NCBI GenBank assembly: GCA_013398275.1
Contig: VZSE01011543.1
Location: 151,676 to 215,675, forward strand
Direction: 5' to 3'
DNA: 64,000 nt
DNA from: Promerops cafer
Taxonomy: Eukaryota > Chordata > Aves > Passeriformes > Nectariniidae
The notes beneath the pieces were generated by a model, which saw nothing but the letters and a program-made list of their open reading frames with translations, did not search any database and had not been told where the DNA came from. The translations under genes were made by a program, and so were the position numbers. The number at the start of each line of letters is the position of its first letter. Positions within the stretch are counted from its first letter, which is position 1. Shown piece by piece: positions 34,416 through 47,373 of this stretch.

Positions 34416-34651
34416 AACTGAAAGAGAGCGGGTTTAGATTGGATTTTAGGGAGAAATTCTTCCCTGTGGGGGAGGTGAGGCCCTGGCACAGGTTGGAGAA
34501 GCTGTGGCTGCCCCTGGATCCCTGGAGTGTCCAAGGCCAGGCTGGACACTGGGGCTTGGAGCAGCCTGGGGTAGTGGAAGGTGTCCCTGTCCATGGCAGG
34601 GGCGGGACTGGATGGGCTTTAAGGTCTTTTCCAACCCAAGCCATTCCATGC
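34416..34651 (+). mobile_element. CR1 LINE 3' fragment
   Basis: Plus-oriented 3' end of CR1: GGGAGAAATTCTTCCCTGTG, GGTGAGGCCCTGGCACAGGT, TCCAAGGCCAGGCTGGACAC, then GGTCTTTTCCAACCCAAGCC and ATTCCATG. The 5' part is missing and no ORF2 protein is encoded. Confidence 0.93.
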
Positions 34652-35044
34652 ACAGACAGACACAGGAGCATTTTCAGCAATTCTTTGTGGAAATAATCTA
34701 TTTACCTCCCCACAATTAATTCTGGGATCACTGTGTGTGCAGGCAGAGGGGAAACAAACCCATTTTTCAGGTTTGCCTCCTCCTTCCATGCACACATTTC
34801 GGTTTCTTTGAGTTTTCTTCAGGCTTAACCTCCCTCTTTCATCACCATTTTGCCTGCTCCCCACAAAGCACCCAACTGGGAGCGATCAGAACTGCGAGGA
34901 TGGAAAACTGCGGAGGAAACGCTGTTGAAACAAGTTCATCTGCAGTTTCTGGCTCTTTTTGTGGCTGAACAAAAGGTTGTCAGCACACTGGGAGTATTGA
35001 TATTTCCAGTGGGAAAATCTGGATTTAGACGAGAAAATTGCCTG
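34652..35044. other. Non-coding stretch, no gene seen
   Basis: Single-copy DNA between a CR1 tail and an ATT-rich array. Nothing was recognised in it. Confidence 0.5.
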
Positions 35045-35195
35045 TTGCATTACTATAATTATTACTATTATTATTGCCAGTATTAATATCATTAGTATGA
35101 TCATTGTCATTACAGCTTTACCATATCATTACTGGTTTTCATTATGATTATGGATATCATTATGATTATTTTTATTATTATAATTATTAGTGTTA
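35045..35195 (+). repeat. Degenerate (ATT)n-type array
   Basis: ATTATTACTATTATTATTGC, ATATCATTAGTATGATCATT, then TATGATTATGGATATCATTA and TTATTATTATAATTATTAG. It is an old, heavily mutated ATT/ATG microsatellite. Confidence 0.8.
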
Positions 35196-38100
35196 TGCTT
35201 TGCTCTGCTTTGGTTGCTTTGCTCTTGCTGGTCCCAGAAACTTTCTCCTTTAAGATTTCTCCTACAGTCCCTGGAAATCCCCGAGGACTGGCAACCAGGA
35301 GCAGCTGGTGAGGCCATACCTTTCCTGAGCAGTGTCACCAAACCCTTCCCAGGAAACCACGATTGTAACTGAGCCCTCCACCAAAATTTCACAGGGCTTT
35401 CTTCCCCAGCAGGATAAAATTAGCCGAGCTCTCCCGAGATGACAGCTAAGAACTCCAGCTTCCCTCAGATGACCTCAATGGAGTCATTTGTTGCTTAAAT
35501 GACAGACAAACGCAGTAATTAGGTCTATTTAGTAAAGGGGAGGTGAAAGGTCAAACTACTGGGCAAACTGTCTCCAGTGCTTGACTTGGGGACCACGCCG
35601 GGGCTTTGCGGGAGGTGATGTTTGTACAACAACCTGACACGGGCAGCAGCAGGTCCCTGCTCGGCCCCGGGGGCTGCCGGGCGTGTCCCGAGCCTGAAAT
35701 CCCCTGTTTCTGCTCATAAACCCCTGAGCTCGCTCATTTGTGTCACAAGGGATTAGAGGCAGAGGAAGGAAGAGCTGAGGAAAAGATGGGCGGCTGTGTT
35801 ACGGGTTTGGGGTGGGTGGTCAGGAGGGCTGGGAGATGTGGGATGAGTTAAGTGGGAAATCACCAACATTCCCCACTTCATTTCCCTCTTTCTCCCTGGC
35901 AATGCTCCCTTCTGTTCCCTTTGCTTGTTTGTTTCCTGAACTTGGTTGTGTTTTGTGTCACGAACCCAGCACAGACAAGCCACACCTGGATTTCTCTCTG
36001 CTGTTTTTTGGTTTGGGATTTTTGGTTTGTTCTTTCCTCTGCGGAGGCTGAACATCATTCCTGCATGAAAGCATTGCTTGCCACGCATCCCAAATCTCCA
36101 GAAGATCCCTGAACCAAAATCTCTTAGCAGAAGAGGCTGTTTTTGGCAGTTGAGTTCCTGCTGGCTGCCCATCCTCAGGGCTCACAGCAAACCCAGCATC
36201 CTTTTACCTATGGATTTCCCCCAGCTGTTTCATAAAGGAGGGAAAATCTGTAGGATTTTTAAGTAGTGGAAACTGTAAATGAAGAGTTCCAATTTGCAAA
36301 GAGAGGCGGTAGAAGGTGACCAAGCTTTTGGTTTTGAATGCAACGAGCTCGGAGTGCTCCTCACCAAAAAAATGCCACATTTCTGGATTTTTCTCTGAGT
36401 TTCCTTCCGATTTCCCTGCCACAATTTTCTTCTGTACTTGTGTGGGTACAGAAGAAGTCTTCCTCTTTCTGTGGTGCTTAGAAATGCTGAAGGTGACCAG
36501 GACCTCTCCGCTGGTCCATCCCTGTGGTGGTCACTGCTCTGAAGCACATTTGGGTGTCTTGGCATTTCCCTGCACATTTTCCCTCCCGCTCATCCTGTCC
36601 ACCTGAGCCCCTGCCTGTCTCCTCCAGATCCCGCCGCAAAACCCCCTTGCCTCGGGAGGCCTCTTAACCCCTGTCTGCAGGGCCCCGGGAAGAGGTGCTG
36701 GTGATGCTGCTGAGAGAGAGGGTCACGAAGAGCCTGACGTGAGAGTGAAAAGAAAATTAGAAAACAAACAGAGGGGAGGTGGAAACGCGCCCGCCCTTGA
36801 AGTGCAAAGACCTCCCGGCCCCCCCCGAAAAGGGGCTTATCTTCAAAAAAGGGCCCTTGCGATGATACAAGAAAGAACAGACTTCTCACACCTTGTCTTC
36901 ACTTCCCGCAGATCCTATCTGCCCACAAGTGCCTGTGATCTCGGGCAGACCTCTCTACCTTGCCCCTCGCCTTTCAAGTCTGCGGCAGCTGTTTTGCTAA
37001 GCCGGAGACCTTCCCACTTCATCCTTTTCTCCCTGGCTGATGGCGCGGGAGAAGACGGGCGGCGTTCCTGACGGGCTCGGGGAGCGGGAAATGTCATTCC
37101 AGAGACTTTCTTTTGTATATTTTCTCGTGGATGGATTAGTTTGTTTGAAGAGCATCTCCTATTTAACACCTCATTGAGCAAAAAAACACGCAGGGACAAG
37201 AGTTTTTTTAACGGGCTGCTTGTAAGGAGCTTAAAGTGCACACTGAGGACTTAAATATTTTGCTCTGGTTTCAGGAATACTGATCACACAGGAGTTAGAG
37301 TGAGTCATGAAACTTATATGTTTTATTATGATATAATCCATATTTTTCCACTGTTTCTCAGTCCAAAACCAGACAAATCATGACATTCTGGAAGAACACA
37401 CAGGGTGTGAGTAAAGAATCCCAAACTGGAAATAGGATTTGTTATGCTGGTTTATTCACCTCAGGATCTGCTTGGATCCCATGGCTCCTGTGCTGGCGTC
37501 AGCGGGAGGGATGTCCCTCAGCCAAGAGCAAGGAGTAGCCCTTGTCCACATGGATTGAGTCATTCCTGCAGGGTAATGGTAACACGATGCTTTTGCACTT
37601 CTCCATCCACAGCAGTGACCTCCCACCCCCAAAAATGCTGAGGTCCTCTCAGGAGACCTCCCTTCATCTGCTCCCTATCTTCATCTGACACAAACCATCC
37701 AGCAGGTCCCCTGTAATGGGATTACATGGGTGAAATCCACTTTATCGGGAGATCTTGGAGTGTTTATTGGTCCTTGGTGACACTCCTGGGAGAGAAGTGC
37801 CCGATGCAGACTGATAACATTCCTCCCTGCTCTGCTACCCTTCCTGAAGGAGCCTTTCCCTGGCTGCACCAGGACTGCCCACGGGATGAAGTCCAAATCC
37901 CTTCCCACGGAGCAGGTCTCTTTCACAAAGCAGGCAAAACTGTTTTTTCCTTGGGGAAAAATTAGCTCCAACAGCCATCTCCAACCCTTCCAGCCCAATC
38001 AACTCTTATTCTGTGCTTTGCAGGTCACTGCAATTTCCTATGAACTTCAGGGAAGATTTTCTTGGGAAAAGCTCTCTCTTTTTTTTTTTTTTTCTTTCCT

Positions 38101-39879
38101 CTGTAACTATTCCAGCTGTTGGTTTTCGGGTTGGAAAGTCAAATTATACTTGAGCATTGTATCAGCAGATGGATTAAAAAGCTGATCTGTCACACAAGAA
38201 AAACCTGAACTGAACAGCTTCCTGCATTTCCTGGGCTGGGAACCTTAGAAAATAAGACCCAGTCTATTTTTCTTCTACAACAAAACATCCAGGATGAAAT
38301 CAAGCCATGACCCCTGGGACTTTGCAGGACATTTGGGATTTGGTGACCTTGATGAACACAATCTACAAGGGAGGGGAAGCCATTGGCCAAAATTCGAGTG
38401 TTTCAGGGAGCAGAGTAAATTGTAACCACGTTCCAGGGAGCTTGCCAGGGAGGCTAATAGACTGATCTCATCCACCTTGATGTAAATCCAGCCCAGCTCC
38501 AGGAAAGCCAATAGCATTATCCTGGCTCCATGTGGAGGTACTGCTGAGATCACAAATGACACATTTCTAATGAAGACAAAGTTAAGGGAACACGTGCCCC
38601 ACGTGGAAAGAGAGGATGTAACAATGTCCCAGGCTTTGGATCTCAGAGGAAGTGGAACTGGCTCAAGTATGAAGGATTTTGGAGGTGTTCTTCCATTGAT
38701 TTGCTGTGTGTGAGCCCTTTGGGATCTGCTGCTCCTCCTTGCTGAACCTTCCCCCTGGAGATCTCCGAGGATGTCTCAAGATGCCCTCCCACAACCTGAA
38801 TTAACCGAGGCAAGGATTTATCTGAAGTGTCTTGCCTGAGTCCAAAGAGAATGGCAGAAGCAAGAAAGGAGCAGTGCCATGAACTCATTTTCCAAAATTT
38901 TAGTTGAACGTGTTTAAAAAAAAAAGAAAAGCTGTGAGAAGCCTGGACAGGCTCCTTCCTTGGATGCACAGAAAAACTTCATTGTGAGCTCCCCAAGGAT
39001 GCTGCCTCTCTGGTTTGAAATCTCATGCAAGAGAGAATAAATACAGACCCCTTCCCCCTCCTCCCCTGACATTTCAGTTGTGATTAAGGCACCATTCATC
39101 GCCCCTCGTCTTCCAAAGCCTTTACTATTTATGGACCTGCTGTTTTTCCAGGGGTTGACACTAGCGTGCATTCAGCCCCGTTCTTCTCTCCCCGTCCCAT
39201 CCTGTCCCCCCTCTCCCCTCCCTGCCGGCATTTCTCCATTTCAGTAGAGAAACCACGAGTGACTGGAGTGTCTGTGACCTCTGGGCTGTCAAACTCCCAC
39301 TGACTAAATAAAACCAGCCCAAGAGGGAGAGAGTTCCCATAAATCTCCTCCCGTGACAGAGACCACCTGGGATTTGCTCACTGCGCAGAGGTACCCGGCC
39401 CATTCCAGCTGCTGAGCTTGCACTTTCCCGCATTTTTATGGACACCATCGGAGAGATACGCGGTGTTTACACAAGGAATGGAAATTTCAGTTTTACTGCA
39501 CGGAGCTGATCTGCTCGGCTCGAGGTGGGCAAGCTCTTTGATTACGGATGGAGTGAGGCCCATCCCGCCCCAGAGGTGTGGGAAGAGCCTGCTCCCAGGT
39601 AGGATGGGGCAAGTGATTCCAGCCTTTGGGCTGTTCATCCACATGAAAGTGTTTTCCACGCTGAGGGAAGATGAAGATGTTTGTGTCACAGTAAAGTGGG
39701 GTCAGATCCAGGTCTAGACAGGCTTGGTTGCGGCCAAGGGTGGCATCTGCTGCTTCTGGATCTACCTGAGGGCCCCCAGGTCATGGTTCGCCATGGTAGG
39801 GTGCCCTGTCTCTTCAAAGTCACCCTGAACCACCATGGGGCCTTCAGCCAACCTGAACATCAGCAGGGATAAACTGAAG
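35196..39879. other. Non-coding stretch, no gene seen
   Basis: No frame with recognisable features. The part at 35420-35620 is repeat-free with several homeodomain-type TAATT/ATTA words, and 36860-37080 has a small CpG-rich portion (GGCGCGGGAGAAGACGGGCG near 37041). Poly-T runs occur at 38081-38093. Promoter or enhancer roles are possible but unsupported. Confidence 0.5.
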
Positions 39880-40133
39880 GGGATCATGGAATTATGGAAA
39901 GGTTTGGGTTGGAAAGGAACTTAAACTCACCCCCTGCCTTGGGCAGGAACACCTTCCACTACCCCAGGGTGCTCCAAGCCCTGTCCAACCTGGCCTTGGA
40001 CACTTCTAGGAATGGGGCAGCCACAGCTTCTCTGGGCAACACATGCCAGGGCCTCCCCACCCTCACAGGGAAATATTTCTCCCCAAAATCCCATCTAAAG
40101 CTGTTCTCTTTCAGTTTCTTTCATTCCCCTCTG
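39880..40133 (-). mobile_element. CR1 LINE 3' fragment
   Basis: It starts on the plus strand with ATCATGGAATTATGGAAAGG, the reverse complement of the 8-bp CR1 tail repeats, then GTTTGGGTTGGAAAGG, CAACCTGGCCTTGGACACTT and CACCCTCACAGGGAAATATT, ending in TTTCTTTCATTCCCC. About 250 bp of 3' sequence remains; there is no coding potential. Confidence 0.94.
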
Positions 40134-41285
40134 TGATGTGAAGATCAGCTGAGGATCTGCCCGTGCTGAGTGAGGAGCCCTTTCTAAGGTCCGATGTGAC
40201 CATTTCCAACAACTTCGCTTAATCCATGCGGCTGTGACAAAGTGATTTTGGGATTTGCCCCTGCCCTACACATCTGGCAATGTTACTTTAAATTATTTCC
40301 AGCCTGGATTGCAACGCTCATCTATTGAGGCCTCAGCATTTGTTATTAAGTAGCATCACCATTTTTAAACAAAAAGATGTATATTCCAAGCAATGTTTAT
40401 CAAAAAAAAGACTTTCACTAACAAGAAAGGAATTTTGTTGATGGTCTTCCCTGAACAAAGAAAATGGGGGCAGGGAGGTGAACAACCAGAAAAGTCAGGA
40501 ACATTAATCCTGTGAAATGAAGTTTTAAGTGGAGAAATTAGTCTTAGATAAAGGCGATACAGAAAGGAGGATCATTTCCCAATGGTTTCTGAAATTAAAA
40601 AAAATACATATATATATATGTATAAATGGTATTTGAAAATAGCAAGTAACAGGTGTGTGAACTTTCTTCTGTTCACCTTTTTTTCTGGCAGTACAAATTT
40701 CAAAGTGATTTTATTTCTTTTTTTTATTTGTTTCATGGGAAGAGTTCTTCCCATCAGGATCTTGAATGAACAAGAGGCTAAGACAGATTTCAGGGTAGGA
40801 ACACATTTTTCCATCTTGGAGGTTGTTGCAGCCAAAATTCAGCTTGGGAAACTCTGAAGCCAAGGTGATAAGGTGAAACCTTAGGACTTGGTGCACAAAT
40901 AATTTTTTTCAGACTGAGTCCAAACCCAAGTAACTCAGAGGAAAAGCAGTTTGGAAATAATTCGGGTGAGATCAGCCTGCAATGATATTTTGCTTTTGCA
41001 AGGATAAGCAAAGCCGGAAATCAGAGTTGCAGTGAACGAACCCATTCATGGTGAACCTGCTCATGGTGGAACCTCCCCTTCCAACCCAGTCCTGCTGATC
41101 CTTCCTGCCTCATGCTGTGCCTGACTTGGTTTTCCCAAAAACCTGAGGATGATGTCCAAGGTGGATCATGAATGACTCAGTTTGCAGAGCAATGGCACTC
41201 CCAGATTGTCCCTGCACTCTTTTCCAGCCCAGCCTTGTCCCTGCTGCTGTGGAGTTTACAAGCTCCCTGTGCTTCTGGATCTCAA

Positions 41286-41336
41286 AGGAGGAGAAGCTGG
41301 AGAAGAGAAGCTGGAGAAGAGAAGCTGGAGAGAAGC
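41286..41336 (+). repeat. Short 15-bp tandem repeat
   Basis: GAGAAGCTGGAGAAGAGAAG repeats with a 15-bp period about three times. Its purine-rich Lys/Glu frames are not taken as coding. Confidence 0.8.
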
Positions 41337-42116
41337 CTGAAGAGGGCTGGGAACTTCCAGCCAGGTGGAAGCTGGGCAGTTGGAAGCTGGTCTGAAGTTC
41401 CTTGATATTTAAAAGGATCTAATTTTTGTGCCCCTTTTCCCCTCTTTCCCCCTTTAAGAGAACCAAGGTCTTGCCATGGGACACTCCATGGGGTCACCAA
41501 AATGCTGGAGACCTAAAAGAGCCCCCAGCTCGAGAAAGATCTCCTTTGGGTTTTTTTTGTATTTATTGGAGATTTTCAAACATCTGGATATCCTACTAGG
41601 TTATCCTCAGGACAGCTGGGATCATGCTGGATCTGCCACTTGGGCTGAGCCATGCACACCGTGGTCCTCAGCACGTGCTCGTGGCTGGTGGCTCGCACGA
41701 TTTTGGGACCAGCCACTCACATGCATCTCTTTCCCCTGCTCCAGGACTGTGAGTTTGCTTTTCCCTGGAGCCCCTTCAGCCGTGGGATGCCAGAGAACGT
41801 GCCAGGAGGAGAAAATTCCTTGCTGACGTAAATGCAGGAACAGCCCTGGTTAGCGGCGTGTGTGCTCCCTGCCAGGCTGAGAGGGATTGGGGCTTACTCA
41901 GAACAGCGTCTCTGTGTCCCTTGCACACACAAAGAAACCCCTGAACCCTTTCCACCAACTCCACAAATTTAATTTAGGAGCGTTGCACGTTCTCAGACAA
42001 GGGTTTGGTTCGCTCAGGTTTACAGAGTTACATTTAATTGGAGAGCTCAGCAAAATCTGAGAGGTCTTCATAAAGACTTGGGCAGCTGGGACATTAATTG
42101 CATTATTTTCTTTATA

Positions 42117-42351
42117 GATAAATCTCATTTGGTGGAGCCACCATAATCAGATAAAGAACAGATAAGATCAAACCTTGCCTTTAAATTCCAGATCTCCTGG
42201 CTTGAGAAAATATGGAGCTCAGATTACGGTGAAACTTTTAATGGGCTTCAGAGATTTCTGCCCAAGAGGGATGGGAAAAAATGTAGATCCTTCAAGATCC
42301 TGGAAGGAGCAGATAACCCGGATTTGTGCAGTAGTCAGCAGTTTCAGATAA
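42117..42351 (+). promoter_or_regulatory. Cluster of five AGATAA motifs
   Basis: AGATAA occurs at 42117, 42149, 42160, 42311 and 42346, all on the plus strand. WGATAR sites are expected about once per 512 bp on both strands together, so five in 235 bp is a clear excess. This is the profile of GATA-factor enhancers in erythroid, endothelial, cardiac or gut genes; the target gene is not visible here. Confidence 0.35.
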
Positions 42352-42726
42352 GGAACAGAGGATTTTTTGGTCTGACTGCTGATGTTTTCCACATAAAAGC
42401 TGTGTCCTCCTTCAGGAGAAGGACCCGAGTCTCTTCAGCAATCTCGAAAGCCAGCCCTGACACCCGGCCTAATTCTCCTTGCTGGCTTTGATCCAAAACA
42501 TTCTTTGGAGCAGGAGAAGCCTGGGGAAGGGAGAGGGGAAGGGACCAGGGGGAAGGCTGAAAAAGGGAGCCAAGGGGCTGCTCTGGAAAATCACGGCTGA
42601 AGTTACAGGAGGGGAATTAATCTTGAGAGGCCGCATGCAACAGTTCCATCCATCAGCATGACACCGGTGCTGTTATTAGAGGAGATGGAAAATTAAATTG
42701 CAAAATTATCTGTTCTGTTTCATTGA

Positions 42727-42781
42727 CTCTTTTTTTTTATTTTTATTTTTTTTTTGTCTTTCTTTCTTTCTTCCCCCTTTT
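42727..42781 (+). repeat. Poly-T / (CTTT)n tract
   Basis: Runs of T broken by A lead into CTTTCTTTCTTTCTTC. A low-complexity pyrimidine tract. Confidence 0.85.
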
Positions 42782-43384
42782 CATTCCAGGCATCACTTGC
42801 AGCAATACCACTGGCAGCTGGCAGCGGGTTATTAAAAGCACCTGGCCATGAAAGGAAATCAGATCCCAGGGCACTTTTGGTAACGCTGCCATCACAGAGC
42901 TCCTGCTCCAAACGTGGCAGGAGAGGGGGACCCAGCTGGGCGGAGCGAGGTCCCACACGAGGGGCCCTGTGTGGGATGCCCTGATGTGCCAAGCTCCTGG
43001 GCATCGTTTCCCTCAGGATCGTGGCTGACTGCCAGACTCCAAGTCCTGCCTGTCTCTAAACATGGGAGAGATGCTGGAGATGAGAAACCTTGGTGCTGAC
43101 TAGAGGGCACTCATGTTATTATTCTCCTCTTCTTCTCCCTGATGTTCCCTACCTCCATTTCTGACTTTTTGGGATTTTGCTGTCCCTTTCCTCACATTTT
43201 CTTCCAAATTTCCCACTGCTTCATCTTCCACAACCTCTCCTCTGAAGCTTCCAAACCCTATTTGAGACCAGTGGGAATAAAATAATCTAAACCTGTAAAA
43301 ACCAGAAATCCCCATTCGAATAACACTACACTCCCATCCAAACAGCCTTTTCTTTGCCATTCCAAACACAGGGACACCCCGACA

Positions 43385-43499
43385 TGTGTCCAAAACCAGG
43401 CTGGACGGGGCTTGGAGCAACCTGGGGTAGTGGAAGGTGTCCCTGATGAGATGGGCTTTAAGGTCCCTTCCGACCCAAACCATTCCATGATTCTATAAT
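43385..43499 (+). mobile_element. CR1 LINE 3' end
   Basis: AAACCAGGCTGGACGGGGCT, GGAGCAACCTGGGGTAGTGG, then GGTCCCTTCCGACCCAAACC and the tail repeats ATTCCATG, ATTCTATAA. It is 5' truncated to about 115 bp, and its tail is well preserved. Confidence 0.94.
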
Positions 43500-44852
43500 C
43501 CTAAAACCATGGGAATCCAAGAGAAGAGGGATTAGCAGAGAGCTATTCCCAAAGTTCAACAGCCCAATTCGTGTTCCTCTTCCAACTGATGTGCAAAGAG
43601 TAAATATGAAGAATAGAGCATAAAAATTATTTAAAAGCCTCAAAAATTAAGTCTCTTCATAAACCATAAGGGAGTATTTATCAAGAAATGACAGGAGTGG
43701 ATCAAGCCCTAATGAGTAGAAGAGTTCTGGTTGGTTTTGAGTCCTAATTGACCATTATCTCATAAAGAAAATAGGGAAAAAGAAGCAGCAAAGAGATGAC
43801 CTGAGTATCTCTGTGTTGTGCTGGTGGAAAGATGAATCCATAAAAAGAGAAATGTAAATAAATTGTCCATCTTGGTAGGAACTGAGCCCTGGGCTGCCAC
43901 CAAGGAGAATTTCTTTTTGTCTGTATGCGTCCCTTTATGTTTATTAATGTTTTTAGTCACACAGTAGAATTTGTGGGCATTTGTGGGGCAGTACCCTGGT
44001 GAAACTGCATTATGTGAAGACTGAATTATGCACAGCAGTGAGGTTTGTACTAAACAAACCTTCTCTCCCTTGTTTTTTCTCTGCCTGATTCCTGCCTTTT
44101 CCTGGCTGTTGCATTGACGAGTAATTTGTAGGGGTCAAGGAATAAACTGCAATTCCAGCACTGTATTTTATGCTGCTACTGTTTCCCTGACAGGGGAGAC
44201 ATCTGTAAAATAACAGTAAATAGAAATATCCAGTTCTCGAGAAGGTCTTTAATCAGAGATCCTCAAAGTATTTTGCAAAGGGAAAAGGCTTTGGAGTGGT
44301 TACTCAAATTGAGAAAACTTTTCAGCAGCTTGAGTCCAGGGTTTCTGCCAGTCCTGATGGAGATTGTGTGGCTTTTGTGGATGTCAAACTCACAGCTCCT
44401 GGGGGAACCTGAGCATCCATGTCCATGAAATATTTTGATAACATAGTTTTGGCTTTAGTATTAAAATATCTCCTGGAGGTGGATACTCAAATCCCCCAGG
44501 AGTTGCTGTGACCAGAAACCTCTCTCAAAGGTCAAGAGATCCCTCTCTATGACATGATTCAGAGATGGGGAGGCTGAACCTGGAATTTAATTTTTTTTTT
44601 TACATTTTTGTGGCCTGTTTTTCCATCAAACTTGGAGGACACAAGTTCTTTGCATTGGTTCTCTCGCAGTGGTAGAGAAATTCCTGAACCCAAAGAAAGC
44701 AAAGTGACCTAGCAGGGCTTGTTGCTCCCACTCAGGAACTGGGAGAGAAGATCCTGGTGGAGCTTGGGTTTCCTGACTTGGATCTTTGCAAGTTTGACAG
44801 AGCCCTCCTGGGCTGCCTCTGGCAGAAAATGTCCTGCTGACCAAAAGATGAA
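43500..44852. other. Non-coding stretch, no gene seen
   Basis: AT-rich single-copy DNA, short frames only, a poly-T near 44590. Nothing was recognised. Confidence 0.55.
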
Positions 44853-45005
44853 GGATGGATGGATGGATGGATGGATGGAAGGATGGATGGATGGATGGAT
44901 GATGGATGGATGATGGATGGATGGATGGATGGATGGATGGATGGATGGATGGATGATGGATGGATGGATGGATGGATGGATGGATGGATGGATGGATGGA
45001 TGGAT
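44853..45005 (+). repeat. (GGAT)n tetranucleotide microsatellite
   Basis: About 35 GGAT units with one GGAA variant (44877-44880) and three GATGATGG slips. The frames Met-Asp-Gly-Trp (plus) and Ile-His-Pro-Ser (minus) are artefacts. Confidence 0.97.
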
Positions 45006-46987
45006 AGGACTCACTCACAGCTCTACTTGCTAAGCTGGAAGAAAAGAGCAAAACTTAAGCAACAAAAAACTCTACCAAGAGAAAGCAATTCCCATTTTCC
45101 CATTTTTCTCCAGAGCTGCGCATAACCCCAGCCCAGCAATGTTGGACTGGTGTTAAAAACCAAGCTGGGCCAGAACACGAGACACAATGAGAGGGTGGTG
45201 GTCAGTAGCTGCCTGTGGGGCTACTTATCTGTGTCTGCCTGGCCCCCTCAAGTGCCTCCATCACCATAAAGAAGTCAGAAATGCCCCTCTGCCCTCACCC
45301 CAACCTCTGGCAATAAATCCAGGGAAGTGCAACGTAAAGCACAGCGAGGGCCTGTGCCAGAAGTGTCTCTGGAGCAGCACAGCCAGGCCCGCAGTACCAG
45401 GAGAACATAAATTTCAGCCTGTTCTGCCTTATACCATGAAGGCTGAGGGAAAGAAATGTAATACAAGCCTCTCCCAGGCCATTCCCGTGCCAAACAGCAG
45501 CCTCTCTATCATTTGGTGGTTTATTATAAACAGGCTCCCACTGCAGTTTTGAAGCAGAAATTTTTTTATGAATAAACGTGGGGCTTTTTTTTTTTTTCCT
45601 CCTTCCTTCCCTCTGCAAAGCCGTTGCTTGAAACCTTCACATGTCACTGTAAGTGCCCCTGCAAACCTTGGATGTTTGACTTCTGGAGGGTTATTTTGGG
45701 GTTACTCCTGGAAAACCCTACTCTGAGATTGTCACAATTTGCCTTTCCCAGAGCTGCCTGTGCCGGGAATGTTCCTTTCAGGAATGATCAGCAGCAGATT
45801 TTGTGTTCAGCCCCAGATTCCCTGTTTACTACTTATGCAAAGGGGCTTTTTTTTGCCCTCAGTGTAAACACAGTTGATCACTTTATATCCTCTGTATATT
45901 GTTTCTTAATATGAATGAAGTGAGGCAGCCTTGCAGCCGTCATCCAGATCAAGGCCTAAAATAAACTTACAGCAACTCGGGGAGTGTTTGGCTTTGCAAA
46001 CTGTGAAAACGGCTTCAACTCTGCAATAAGAACACGGGCATATTTTTAGCACTTAGCATTTGGTATTTTATAAAAAAAATTAGGGCAAGGATATTCCAAA
46101 TTTGATCTGTTTACCTTGCTTTCGTTGGGTTTTGGGGTTCTTTTTAAACAGCTCTCGCTGGACAAATGTTTTATCTGCTACTGCATAATCCAAGACAAAC
46201 AAACCTGCTAGGAGTGCATTAAAAGAAGTAGGTCCTTGCATTCAAATGAGGTAAAGAGAAAGAAATATTTGACCTTTTTGCCAAAAATATTATGGCTTAC
46301 ATTTGTTTTATATTTCCCTTCTATTAAATCACCCTTCTAAGCCACTCTGAAGTCTCAGTTCATTCGGTGACAATTCGTTTATGGTGTTTCTGAAGTGGAT
46401 TTAGATTGGAGTGATAAAATTACAGGCCAAAATTACAACCATCATGGAAAATACTGGTTCATGTTTGGCTTTGCATACAACAACTGAAAGATTACCAGGC
46501 ATTGCCAATAAGCAGGAGGAAGTCAAGATAATATTATACGCATTTATAGACATGAGCTGGGTTCCAGGACAGGCCACAATAGATTTGTGGAAGGTGAACT
46601 GGAATATTTAACTGTGTCTCATTAATGGGGAAAAATCTGGCAGGTTGTAAAGAGGTAACTATAGTTCAGACACTGGATTTGTAGGATCTTTCCAGGAAAA
46701 ATGAAGGTCTTGCAAACCCTGAAATGAAACTTTCTGAATTGCAGTTCAGCTGATGACATCATGGATTAATTCCCTCTTTTCTCTGTGTTTTCACAAAACC
46801 CCTGACGTAGTCGGGGTGTTTTCTTGGGATGGATCTTGTTTATCAGGGGAATGCTTAAAAAATGTTTTGCTTTAGGTGATCACATGGAACTGCAGAGCCA
46901 AGGAAAGAAGGGAAGACCCCAAACCAGAATATTAATCCTCCACAGGTACCCATGAGAACAAAGCCTTAAAATCCTAAACTTTCCAAT
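45006..46987. other. Non-coding stretch, no gene seen
   Basis: Single-copy DNA; poly-T at 45587-45597. The AT-rich, repeat-free part at 45840-46400 is a plausible place for conserved non-coding elements, untested. Confidence 0.5.
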
Positions 46988-47158
46988 ATCACAGAATCAT
47001 TTAGGCTGGAAAAGACCTCCATGATCATCAACTTTTGGCCAATCACCACTCTGTCAACCAGACCAGAGCTCTGAGTGCCACGTCCAGTCATTCCTTGAAC
47101 ATCTCCAGGGATGGGGACTCCACCACCTCCCTGGGCAGCCCCTTCCAGTGCTTAACAA
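46988..47158 (-). mobile_element. CR1 LINE fragment, 3' end plus ORF2 tail
   Basis: The plus strand starts ATCACAGAATCATTTAGGCT and GGAAAAGACCTCCATGATCA, the reverse complement of the 3' end of another CR1 subfamily. It goes on to GGGATGGGGACTCCACCACC, CCCTGGGCAGCC and TTCCAGTGCTTAACAA, the region that encodes the WxxLPREVVESPSLE part of ORF2. The copy is truncated and inactive. Confidence 0.92.
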
Positions 47159-47325
47159 TTTAACCTTGAATATATTGGATGCTCATAGGTCATTTTCTGG
47201 GTCTGAAACTTCCTGAATTTTGTTTATTCAAAGTACATCCACGATGAAATTGAGCCCAGCTGAGCTCTTCAGTCTTCCAAGAGTTTCCAAAATTGTTGTA
47301 ATACAGGAATTATTACACAGAACTC

Positions 47326-47373
47326 AATGATCTTATGGGTCTTTTCCAACCTAAATGATTGTACAATTTCTAG
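47326..47373 (+). mobile_element. CR1 LINE 3' tail remnant
   Basis: GAACTCAATGATCTTATGGG, then TCTTTTCCAACCTAAATGAT and TGTACAAT match the last about 50 bp of a CR1. It lies some 170 bp from the opposite-strand copy at 46988-47158, so these are two insertions. Confidence 0.75.

Larger units (their letters stand above)
40134..43384. other. Non-coding stretch, no gene seen
   Basis: Single-copy DNA with a (TA)n-like run at 40610-40622, a short GA-rich tandem at 41286-41336, a same-strand AGATAA cluster at 42117-42351 and a T-rich (CTTT)n tract at 42727-42781. The open frames are short and unrecognised. Confidence 0.5.

Noticed and set aside
44626..45125. Ile-His-Pro-Ser and Met-Asp-Gly-Trp repeat proteins
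   Set aside because: Direct translation of the (GGAT)n microsatellite.
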